Assembly (NCBI GenBank): GCA_963556495.2
Contig: OY747705.1
Coordinates: 39,745,798 to 39,809,797, forward strand
Length of the DNA stretch: 64,000 bases
Direction: 5' to 3'
Origin: Valencia hispanica
Lineage: Eukaryota > Chordata > Actinopteri > Cyprinodontiformes > Valenciidae
Shown: one piece after another, positions 12,001-24,000 of the stretch
Layout of the letters: every line of letters begins with the position of its first letter
Numbering within the stretch: position 1 is the stretch's first letter
The notes under the pieces: generated by a model
Seen by the model: only the letters and a program-made list of their open reading frames with translations
Told to the model about the DNA's origin: nothing
Database searches by the model: none
Position numbers and translations under genes: made by a program

Positions 12001-15000
12001 CACAAATATATATATATATATTTTTAAATAAAAAGGTCAGAAGGTTTGCAAATTCTGAGTGTATGTTGCGTAACTATTGTTTTTAAACCTGATTATTCTG
12101 AGAACAAAATGTCTGGGAGATCATTTCTGGTTTAAAATTTCCAAATGTCTAAAAAACAACTTAAATGCACTAAAATATAAATTCTATTTTAATTTTATGA
12201 AGGAACAAAAACAAGGATGATTCAGATTTGAGAGATATGAGAGTAAAGCAGAGATGATAAAAGAAATACTCTGTGAGTTGGCTGCCCTCTGCTGGTTTTG
12301 CAGCAAAATTGAGAAGATATGGTTTTAATACTCTACCATCTGTGTAGCTTTTGATTAACAATTCGATCACCTGTCCAACATTTGGGAGCAAAGGAGCCAC
12401 CAGAAAAACACTCCTAACTATATCCAACATGCAAGGAACTCTGAAAGTGCCTGCAGCCATGAGGCATACATCTATGTAAACACAGGGGCCAGGCGGGCAT
12501 TAATCTATCATTATGTGCAGACTGTGAATGAATCACTTTAATGTGTTTTCTTTAAACCCCAGGCAGAAGCCGGCAACCATGGCAGTTGCACGCGATTATG
12601 TCTGATACGGCGTAATGATGCTACAATCACAGACCTCAACACGTACAAACACACAAATTAGGATTTCAAACCTTATTAGGAAATTCTACTGACTTCCATT
12701 CATTTGATAAATTCCTTTTTTTGTGACTAACCCTAATTATAACCTAAACTTAATCTTTTCCCTAGCCCTACACCCACACCTCCAGAAACAATGTTCCATT
12801 ATCACCAGGCTTTGGCGTCCATAAGGCTCATCGGTCTGAACAGGGAAGGTGACAGCAAAGGTCATTGCAAATCAAGAATCAGAATAACTGAAGGAAGAGA
12901 TATACCTTTTTTTTTTGTCACAAATATCAATATACTGCAGACAAAACATCTGAGGCATTTAGAGCTTTAGCAGCTGTTCTTGTTTGATCCATCACCAAAA
13001 CAATTTCCTGATACCAGCTCCATAGCTGATGACACAAACCTTAAAAATTATTAAATACATTTATTTAAACTGAAAAGGTAATCCAGGCATGTACCTCAAG
13101 CTTGACCCATGTGACCAGTGACAAGCAGACCGTACTGATATAATCATTATTTATCTATTTTATCGTAATACATACTACAGCACAGCACCTAATTCATATT
13201 GGTTATTGTAATTATTTTTTGTCATTGCAGAGCACTGGGAGAACATGCAAACTCCACAGAGAAAGGCTGAGATTTGAATCTTCCGACTGTTCCCTTGCCT
13301 GCTAACATCTGCAAATCCCTGCAGCATGCCACACAGTAGAGTAACACCTGTGTCCCAAAAATATTATATTGGACTTTGATTCAGTCATAGCACACAATCT
13401 ACAAAGTATTATGTGCCTAGATAGTTTGCTTGAATAAAACAAAAACAATAAATAATTTTCACTCTACTGTTGGTGGAAACAGCTAACTGAACAATATGCT
13501 GCTGCTCTTTACCTTACCCTTGAAGAGTTACACAGTATTCAGAAATCTAGCTAGTTGCATTTTTAACCAAGGCACATGTAGCCACACAGCCAGCTGTTTT
13601 AGTGGGTCTCTTAAAGACTGTACCTCAAAGTACAGTCTTGGGAAAAATAAAAGGTTCCATGACTATAAATACAGTCATGAGAACATTTAAGTACGCCCTT
13701 GCCATTTCTATAAGATTTAAGATAAAAAGTAGCAGCCAGGAGCTGCAGATCATATTAACTTGATTAATTGATCATCAGTGTGAGCAACACCATAATAGCA
13801 AACGTTTTGGTAGATCGCTGCTCTGGAGTATACAGGTGTGTGACAGCAATGCCAAGAAGGAAAGAAATCAGCAGTGAAACCAGTGAGATCAGTTTCTATG
13901 CATTGATATTTTTCAACAAGCTATTGAATCAAACTCTCTCTCATGGCTGTATTTAGTCATGCATACTTTTTTTCTTATAAATGTACATACATCTTATGAC
14001 AATTAAATTAAATTTATTTATAAAGAGTAAATTGACAACATATGTTGTCTCAAGCCAAGAAAATGTATTCAATCATACAGATTTAAAGTCAGGTATATAT
14101 ATTCCAATTGGTCCCAGTTACCAATCAATGCAGTCAATATCAGTTCACTATAGAAACTGGCCAAAAAAGCCCTCTAAGTAAAATCCACATTAACTCTACC
14201 TGAGAGTATGTCGTGAGAATGGACAGTCGCCTGCATTGGTTTGTTGATTTTGCACCAATCCCTCATACTGAGCATGTATAGCAACAGTGGAAAGGTAAAC
14301 TCTGCTTTTATATGAAGAAACCTCAAGCGGAACCTGGCTCAGTGTGAGGGGCCATCTGCCACAAATGACTGGAGGTTTGACAAGATCGAGCATACAAACA
14401 CAAACAAAAATAAAAACGGAAGCACTGATCCAGGAGCACTTTTTATGTTAAAGATAAGTAAGAAGGTTATGACAGCAGTAGCTCCTTTAGGGACTTTATC
14501 TAGGAGAGAAAAAACACAACTAAGCATATAAGCTCTGAGCCGGTTGTCAAGCCTGTAGGATGTAAGTCACCACAACACATACTGTTAGAAGCAGCAAAGC
14601 TTAGCCAGTAGCTTTGCCTAGGAGACAGACAGGGTTAAACAATAGGCGCGTTTCCACTATCGGAACTTCAGGGAACTGTGTCTCCACTTCATCGGGCCGG
14701 GCCGACAGGGGTGTTTTCGATGCCATTTCAGGAACCAACGGACAACCAGCATGGGGGTATGTACTCGGAATGACTCGATCGAATTGCTGGGTGGGAACTA
14801 GGGATGTGTATTGGCAAAAATCTGGTGATACAATATGTATTGCGATACATGGGAGACCATACGATATATCGCGATACTATGAGTAAGACGATATATTGTG
14901 ATTTTTAGAACTCAAATTAAGAGTAGGAAAACTGTCACAGGATTCTAAACACTCCAACCTCTTTTATACTTTACCACATTCACTTTTATTACCAGATCTA

Positions 15001-18000
15001 GTTGATCCACTGCAACGAAGAAGGTGAAAACAGCCACAAACTACCAGTTATACTTTTCATTTTAGTACAAAGATTACTGTCATCATTAATGGTTCCATTC
15101 AAATCCCAAAAAAATAAAAAAATAAATCTAAAAAAAACAAAACAAAAAAAAATTTTTTTTTATATCGATACAAAATCAGGAAATAAACTATCGCAATATA
15201 CAGTGGCTTGCAAAAGTATTTGGCCCCCTTGAACTTTTCCACATTTTATCACATTACAGCCACAAACATGAATCAATTTTATTGGAATTCCACGTGAAAG
15301 ACCAAAACAAAGTGGTGTACACGTGAGAAGTGGAACGAAAATCATACATGATTCCAAAAATTTTTTACAAATAAATAACTGAAAAGTGGGGTGTGCGTAA
15401 TTATTCAGCCCCCTGAGTCAATACCTCGTAGAACCACCTTTTGCTGCAATTACAGCTGCCAGTCTTTTAGGGTATGTCTCTACCAGCTTTGCACATCTAG
15501 AGACTAAAATTCTTGCCCATTCTTCTTTGCAAAACAGCTCCAGCTCAGTCAGATTAGATGGACAGCGTTTGTGAACAGCAGTTTTCAGATCTTGCAACAG
15601 ATTCTCGATTGGATTTAGATCAGGACTTTGACTGGGCCATTCTAACACATGGATATGTTTTGTTTTAAACCATTCCATTGTTGCCCTGGCTTTATGTTTA
15701 GGGTCGTTGTCCTGCTGGAAGGTGAACCTCCGCCCCAGTCTCAAGTCTTTTGCAGACTCCAAGAGGTTTTCTTCCAAGAGTGGGGATGGTGTGTTCAGAG
15801 TGATGTGCAGTGTTAGTTTTCCGCCACACATAGCGTTTTGCAATTTGGCCAATAAGTTCCATTTTGGTCTCATCTGACCAGAGCACCTTCTTCCACATGT
15901 TTGCTGTTTCCCCCACATGGCTTGTGGCAAACTGCAAACGGGACTTCTTATGGTTTTCCTTTAACAATGGCTTTCTTCTTGCCACTCTTCCATAAAGGCC
16001 AACTTTGTGCAGTGCACCACTAATAGTTGTCCTATGGACAGATTCCCCCACCTGAGCTGTAGATCTCTGCAGCTCGTCTAGAGTCACCATGGGCCTCTTG
16101 GCTGCATTTCTGATCAGCGCTCTCCTTGTTCGGCCTGTGAGTTTAGGTGGACCGCCTTGTCTTGGTAGGTTTACAGTTGTGCCATACTCCTTCCATTTCT
16201 GATTGATCACTTGAACAGCGCTCCGTGGGATGTTTAAGGCTTGGGAAATCTTTTTGTAGCCTAAGCCTGCTTTAAATTTCTCAATAACTTTATCCCTGAC
16301 CTGTCTGGTGTGTTCTTTGGACTTCATGGTGTTGTTGCTCCCAACATTCTCTTAGACAACCTCTGAGGCCGTCACAGGGCAGCTGTATTTGTACTGACAT
16401 TAGATTACACACAGGTGCACTCTATTTAGTCATTAGCACTCATCAGGCAATGTCTATGGGCAACTGACTGCACTCAGACCAAAGGGGGCTGAATAATTAC
16501 GCACACCCCACTTTTCACTTAATTTGTAAAAAATGTTCGGAATCATGTATGGTTTTCGTTCCACTTCTCACGTGTACACCACTTTGTTTTGGTCTTTCAC
16601 GTGGAATTCCAATAAAATTGATTCATGTTTGTGGCTGTAATGTGACAAAATGTGGAAAAGTTACAGGGGGCCGAATACTTTTGCAAGCCACTGTATCGGT
16701 GTATCGATATTTTTTTCACATCCCTAGTGGGACCTGTGGTTAAGTCACGCTGATTGGTTGTAATTCAGAGGTAAATGAGCAGACGTCGTCAAACAACCGG
16801 CTTTGTAAATTTAGAAGAGTGGCTGGCGAAGTAGTTTATAAACAGAAAAGCAGCAGCAACAACGGAGGAAAACCGCAGATTCCAGATGTGCGATTCTGAC
16901 TGAGACCTATCCACACAGACTGTATGCAGTGATTGCAGCCAAAAAATGCATCTACTAAATACCAAGTTGAAGGAAGTAAATATTTATGCAATCACTTATT
17001 TTCTGGTCATATTTTGATTTAACTGTCATTATTTTGTAGAAATCAGTTTTCACAGTTTTATAGGCACTGTATTTAGTCACCACATTTCTACACTACTACT
17101 AAATATCCACTTGTAGAACAATCAGGATGTTGCTACTAACTCAATAACAGACACTTGGTAAACTTATATTGACTAAACCTCAAATACTTCGTTTTGCATT
17201 TAAAATTGTTTCCTATTATGTACCATTATTATTACATCTTTAATGTTGAATCTGGGTTCTAGTTTTTGGTAGTTCATCTTTACAGTCTTCGTCACACGTT
17301 TTGCAAACTGCAAGCTAATAAATAATCCAGTCTAAGCTAAAAACAAGCCAGTCCTCAAAAATATGCAAAGGCGGGTTCTAAAGAAACTCTCCCTTTTTGA
17401 ATACTGTGGCAGCATGGAGAGCTCCCCCATAGCATACTGCCCCTTCCAATGTAATAAAGTCAGCCATTCTCACTTTCACACAATTCTAGACTTATAAAAG
17501 CATACTTATGAATATCATGTTGCCTTTCTAACATGAGATCAGCCAGGAATATTACGCTTTGAAACTTTAAAACTGCCAACAATTTCCTGTGGTGGAAAAC
17601 CCCCTGAAGAGAGCATTTTGTTAGGTCACATTTATATTGTTGGTGAATCAATAAATCTAGCTTGTACAAAAAAATCAACTCTGGTAGAAAAATAAATGTA
17701 ACATTTTTATATAAAACCAATCCCTTCTTCCTTATCTGAAATTTAATCCTTTTTTTCTGCTTAGAAAACAACTACAGCTAGCAAAGGAGGGAAACTATTT
17801 TTCTCTGCTGGGGTAAAATAAGTAACTTTAAATACAGTTTTGGGAATTAACATAAAAGCTGGTTGATAACCTCCACTGTGAAGGCAGCTAAGGCAAGTGT
17901 GCAGCTAATTCAGCTTTTTACAACTGCAGCTGAACTCATAACCTCAACAGAGGTTGCCAGACTTCTGTCAGAGGAAGAATCAGTCTTTAAGGAGCCATCA

Positions 18001-21000
18001 GCAGCCATTATGAGCAACAGAGGAGATGTGTGCATGGATTCTTAGCTTTATGATTATTATTGCTGGCACTTGCTCAGACTTTATCCTGTGTTGGTAACGG
18101 TGGAGCAAGTGGAAGGAGGCGAGGAGAGGATGAGCGGATTAAACAGGAACAAAGACGAAAGAGTGAACAGGAGTAACATCAAACAGTTTGATGGGTCAAA
18201 ACTCAATATATCGATGTTTTCCCAGACAGAGCTGAAAAGTTATGTTTAACAGCTCAAAGGCAAGAGAAGTTTTATTGTCGCACAGAGAGCTCGAAGCTGT
18301 CCTTTCTGTAACCCTGAACATCATCCAGAACCCCCCCCCTGCACGGCTCTGCTGCTTTGGCTTGGCACCGAGGTGGTCTCCAATAACTCACACCATCTCA
18401 GACCCAATACTTCACACTGAGACAACGCTAAGAAATATTCAGAATGAGCAGCAGGCTGCCCTGGAATTTATGAACAGTAGTTAGCGAGGTAATTTACGGA
18501 GTCGCCGTGTGACTTCTGAGATGGTGTATCCAGATGCCTCCCTGCCTGCCTCTTGCATGAGCTCTCAGTATTCCTCAGTAATGCCATGACGGGAAAAATA
18601 AAGATGAATTAATGCTGTTATTCTTCTTGTCTGTTAAAGAGGGCAAAGGGAGAAGGGGGTTTGGAAAAGTGCTGCTTAACACGGGAATGTGAGACTTTCC
18701 AGGAGCGTCGATGGCTGTCTCTGAAGAGCTGCATTCTGGGAGCGCACGAGTGACGACTGCTGCTTGAGACCATGAAATGTCCCTCAGCTTTAGGCCTATT
18801 AATTCTGATTATATTAATCTGCTAGATGCATACATGTGCATGCTACAAAATATGACAGATGTTCAAATGCAATGTTCCAAAAAGCATATTTAGAACCATA
18901 GGTAAAACAGTTTGACAAACATACCCATTTATGTAAGCAATACTGTGAAAAGTGAAACACTTTGGACCTAATTTGGTTTTAATGAACACTGTAACAAAAT
19001 CTATTAGGGTATCGTTTTAAAACTGATCTCAACATCAGGGAAAAGTGAATTTGCCTTAAAATAGGGTTTTCTTTGTAGCCATAAATTAATCTTCTTGGAG
19101 TTACATAAGTAGATAAAAATGCAGAAAAACTATTATTTTAAAATAAAGAAATTTGAAATCTGATTGATCAAAAACCTCATTTAAATAAATTAGTTTTGGC
19201 TTATGTTTAACATAAATCATTTAATTGTAAGTAAATTAAGTAGATTAATAATTGATTCAAGAAACTGCACCTAAATAAAAGAGAAATCGGAGAAATAGTG
19301 AAAATGGAAGACAAGTTAAACTCAATATTAAACTGAACAATAAACTCAAGTCAAAAATTTTATTCTAACATGAAATACTTTCAGGTTTACAGACATAGTG
19401 TAAGAAAGTCATGGTAAAACAAAAAGTATCCACAAACTCACTCCTTCAGGTTGAAATGCAGTAGCTGTTGTCGGGATCTCCTAAAAGTTTTCTTAAACAC
19501 AACCAGCATTTCCAGAATTCTGCAGCAAGAGTTCAGATCAGAACAAAGAGTTCAAGTTTATTTTTATTTCAAATTTCTCTTTTTAACTGCAACACCCTCA
19601 ACTAACCAAGTTAAAAGGACATAATAGCTCCATATTTTCCCACCAGACCAACTGACTGTCAGACTGTAGGTTTACTTATGGTCTCTAGGGTTTAAAAGTT
19701 GAATGGGAGGCCGATTTTTTCAATTTATAGCCTCCTATCCTGTGGAACCAGATTTCCGTTTTAATTAAGGAGGCAGACACCCTATCCACTTGAACTGCAC
19801 AATAAATGAAGTCAAAATAGTTATCTTAATACTAATCTGTGTAATATCGCAATCACAAGTGATTGCCTAGAGGCAATATTTAAAAATTGAGGGTTAATCA
19901 TAATAAATAAACTTATAAACATTTTCCTGATATCTTGTAGCCCCACTGTCTACCTTGAAGACTTAGTTTGAAAATGTACTTCATTATAAAGCGTATGATT
20001 ATGACTGGCTGAAAGGAGACATGCCTTTAATTATGCAGCTCTTGCCCTAACCTGCTAAAGAAAAGGATGAACTGAGCACCTTTACCCTCAAACTTCTCTT
20101 TTCACAATAAATATATTCACATATCATGATTACATCAAAGTGAAGTTTTGAAGCTGGCTTCTGAAACATATTTAACATTTTATCATTTATCATTCTATGA
20201 TCAACTAAATCTGATTACTTTAAATTGGAACTGGCTCACAATTTAGACCAATTTCTAGCCTCCAGGTATGGAAAAACACCAACAAAAGTCACACAGGTAA
20301 CATAATACACATCTTTAAATATGCAGTCTTGAAGGGGGTGCTAGCTACTGCCCAGTTAATCTAATTTTGTGAATATGTCACTTTTCTTTACCAACTTGTC
20401 CCCAAGTGTCTAAATTAATAAACACTTTTCACTTCTGGAACAGATAACAGCTTTGTTTTCAAACAAATGTCATATAAATTCAATATGACAATCTTTGAAT
20501 CTTTTAAAATACACAGATGGTTACAATAACTGTCCCAATGCATCTTCAAACTAGCTAAAAAGTAGTTCTGTGAAGAAACATTTGACTCTGCTGCCCCCAA
20601 GTGGCTAGGCATGTATGTTGTAGATTAACAAACCTGCTTTGCTTGTTTTACATCCACATTTGTGTTACGTTTTTTCTCTCGTTTTTTTTAACTAACTTGA
20701 ACTTTAACATTTAACTGTTAATATTGGAAATAAGGTTAAAACTTTCTACATTTTTAATATGGTACCGACTTCTTTTAAAATCAGAAACTTGACAATATTG
20801 TTTTATTTCATCTGTACATTACAGATGATATTTCACATAAGCATTGGCTAAAAAACAGTAAGCATTTGACTGCATTGTTGAAAAATTATACGTTAGTTTG
20901 ATAGATGTTTTGCATAGTGCATGTAGAGCTTATTTTAAAAGTCAGTGTGTGGCCTTTCATCTGTTTATATGAAAAAAAGCCTTAAACATGTTGTACATTC

Positions 21001-24000
21001 CTAATCTAAGGGCTGCATGAGACGGTTCTATAGAAAAAAATATAGCAACTCATCACTCTTTAGATTTGAGGACAAGACAAGAATTGATTCCAAGAACAGA
21101 ACAGAAAAGAAAAAACTTAATACCACACAACATATGCTGAATGTTTCCTAGTAACAGCCTGATGGAGTATACACACACACACACACACACACTTCAGATC
21201 GCACAAAAACCCAGCAGGTTTCGAATAGAAAATCATTGAATGAAGTGATTCCGACTCCGCGATGCTAGGCGGCAACAAATGCCCTTTCGAGCTGGCATTC
21301 TTCCAGTTGGCCTACAGCGTCACACAGATTGTAAACAAATGCTGCCAGCAGTAAAGCAGACGGAGTAAAAGCTGAATATGCACAATGAGCAAAATGGCCG
21401 ACAACGCTGCAGCACAGTACATTTTGTAAGTACTTTACTGTTTGATTGTGTTACACTCGTTTTTGCTCCTGTGTTGTTATTGTCGTTCCGGCGTCGTCAT
21501 TCCTGCTTCCGAGGTCTCGTTGGTTCCCACAGGGGAAATACCCCAGCTGTAATAGCTCAGCCAAGCTGCTTCTGCTGTTTACATGCAGAGAAATCCACCT
21601 TTATAGTCGCATTATCTGGGTATGTTAGCTCGATAAATAGTAGGCCAGTTTGGTTCAACTTCAGCTGGACGAAGGTTAATGCATTTCAAAAGTCCAAATT
21701 CAGTTGGACTAAGGCAATAATTCGGTTTTCTCTTACTGCATGTAAACGCACTGACTAACACAAATACCTCATGCAATAAGGCGTTCTAAAGCAAGAAACT
21801 ACTTTTGAGACCTTTAGCCACCTCTTATAACACAATAACATGCAGGGTACACTCCTTAGTTAGCATCTTAAAACTTAATTTTTATACTGTAGCGGTGTCC
21901 AAACTTTTTGCCATGAGGGCCAACATCGTCACATTGAAAGCACTTGAAAGCCAGAAAAATTGTTTTATTATATAAATATTTTAAATCATTTAAAAATGAC
22001 CTTTTTATTTTTATCTGCCCAATAATGAACTAAACATGCAAGATTTTATGGAGATAAACAAAATAGTATTTTTTTTTTAGAAAAGGGAAATGAGAAGATT
22101 CCCAAACATAAAAAGTGTCTCAGACAATTTAGTTTTTACAGAAGAGAATAAGTTTCCTAGTTTTTCAGTTTGATTGTTTTCTTTTTTGGGCTAGAAGAAC
22201 TTTTTTCCCCTTTCCTACAGCGTTCATTACAATTACATGCACATTATGCAAATGAGGCAATGATCTCATTTAGCGACTTGTAATTACTTCTGGGGCAGCC
22301 AATAGCTACTCTCCATGCTGAGGAGTTGGCAACACTGGAAGAGAGACACGTGAGCAAATGGATGAGGATTCAAATTGAAGCGGGGAGAAGCCACAACCAC
22401 ATCTAGTGAAAAAATATGTATTTCTCAGAGGTGGGGTCGTTATCGTCCATTTATCGCCCTCGAGGTGAACTGCTCAACATATCGTGATATTGATTTGAGG
22501 CTACATCACATGTGATGCTAACATCTGGGAGCCCGATTTAGCATCAGATCAGGGCTCCAGTGGAGTACTTCCCTCAATGGGTCAGGGGTCATTTGGCAGC
22601 AATGTGAACACAATATTAGGCCAGAGATTCCTCGTTGGTTCTCATACAGCTAACAGAAGTAACAACTCTGAAGTTATCTTCAATTTACTTTAGTTATGAT
22701 TTAATCAGCTGACATTCTTGAATTGAATAAGGATTTTATTAAAGACACAAAGTGACTGCAGTTAAACAAAATCTTGACATGCAGTCTTTCAGTCAAAATT
22801 GTAGACTCGTTTTGTTTTCTGACAACTTAGTCAAAAACTGAGACAGAAAAGTGATAAAGTGGCTCAAAAATTAGAACATAATTTTTTTTTAAACCAGCAG
22901 CCAGGAAATCCTCCAGTTCTTTACCCCAATGAGATCTCAGCTCTGAAACAGTAGTTGGAGAAACAGAAGCCATCATGCTGTGATCAACCTCAAGCACTAA
23001 AAAACAACAACAACAAAAAAACTGAATGTGTCACATTGGGTGAGGATTTCGCCAAAGTTTGTGCCTGAAGGATCTTAGGTATCATGATGCTATGCTCATT
23101 AGGGATGGTAGCATGGAGTAGAAAATGGTGAGACGGCTCAGGATTTCAGGGTTGACAGCATTGATGTGGTGTTGAAAGAAGAGCTAAGCCTAAACAGCAA
23201 AAGTTCCTAATTTATCATTCCATCTGCATTTTAAGCCTCACTTACAGCAATGGTAAATAACAAATTATAGTATAGGACAAATGTGGCCTGGGTAAAAACA
23301 AAATGTAGTGTTCTAATGGAGAAAAACTGGTTTCAATTTCACAAAACAGCTCCAGACCTGACTACTGCTAAACCTGTAGGCTCAAAGCACCACGTACAGA
23401 GCCCGTTGGACCACATGAAAGTAGGCCAAAAACAACAACAAAACCACGCATAGTAGTGCGGGTTATGCATGACCAACTTCCACATTTGGCCAAATGGGAC
23501 GCATCACTTCCTTCCAGTTTGGAGCCCTGTGGTACGATTGCGGGAGCAGTCGCGATGGCGTTGTTTTACACACGTTGCCTCCAGGAGCAGCAAGTATTTC
23601 AGATGTACATCAAATATGTTGGGTGTCATTTAAAACTTATACCACTGAAATTAATAAGAATGCTTTAGCTTAGTGTACTTCACCGTTAGCTTCGTAGCCA
23701 ACATCCCACATTAAGTTAGGTTTATCGTAACAGATCGAAAATGTCATCACTTCGTGTCCGTTACTTTCTTGATAGGACTCTCATTTGAGCACAATGACAG
23801 TTTTTTTTCTTCTTCTTTTTTTCCCCCTAAGTATCAAACAAAGACAGAGTGACCAGAACAGTCAGCCTCAGGGCTGAATTTCACAGGTCTATGCGCAAAA
23901 ATGAACTGAACCACAAGCTTAGAGTAGGCCAAATGTTAGGGATGGATGAGTGTTCGGTTCAGTTCCAGTTCCCGCCTGTTCCATTTTGGGGACAGCATTA

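Larger units (their letters stand above)
11205..14630. other. gmds intron 1, mostly unassigned
   Basis: AT-rich intron. Apart from the CTCF-like motif (12.28 kb), the CCTAA-type repeat (12.66 kb) and a short SINE-like scrap on the minus strand at 13226-13300, I see nothing. Confidence 0.5.
14799..16726. mobile_element. Non-autonomous hAT-like element, interrupted by a Tc1 insertion
   Basis: The ends TAGGGATGTG (14799-14808) and CACATCCCTA (16717-16726) are perfect inverted repeats. They are flanked by 8-bp near-duplicates GTGGGAAC (14791-14798) and GTGGGACC (16727-16734), as expected for hAT. The interior outside the Tc1 copy is AT-rich with repeated GATA/CGATA motifs. With the 1493-bp Tc1 copy removed, the element is about 435 bp and has no coding capacity. 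Confidence 0.75.

Noticed and set aside
15418..16327. Functional Tc1 transposase
   Set aside because: The two halves are in different frames and the block around the second catalytic region is deleted.
21378..21758. 126-codon plus-strand frame
   Set aside because: Lies in a CpG-rich, repeat-like stretch; no domain, and the short fold-back at its end suggests a mobile element.
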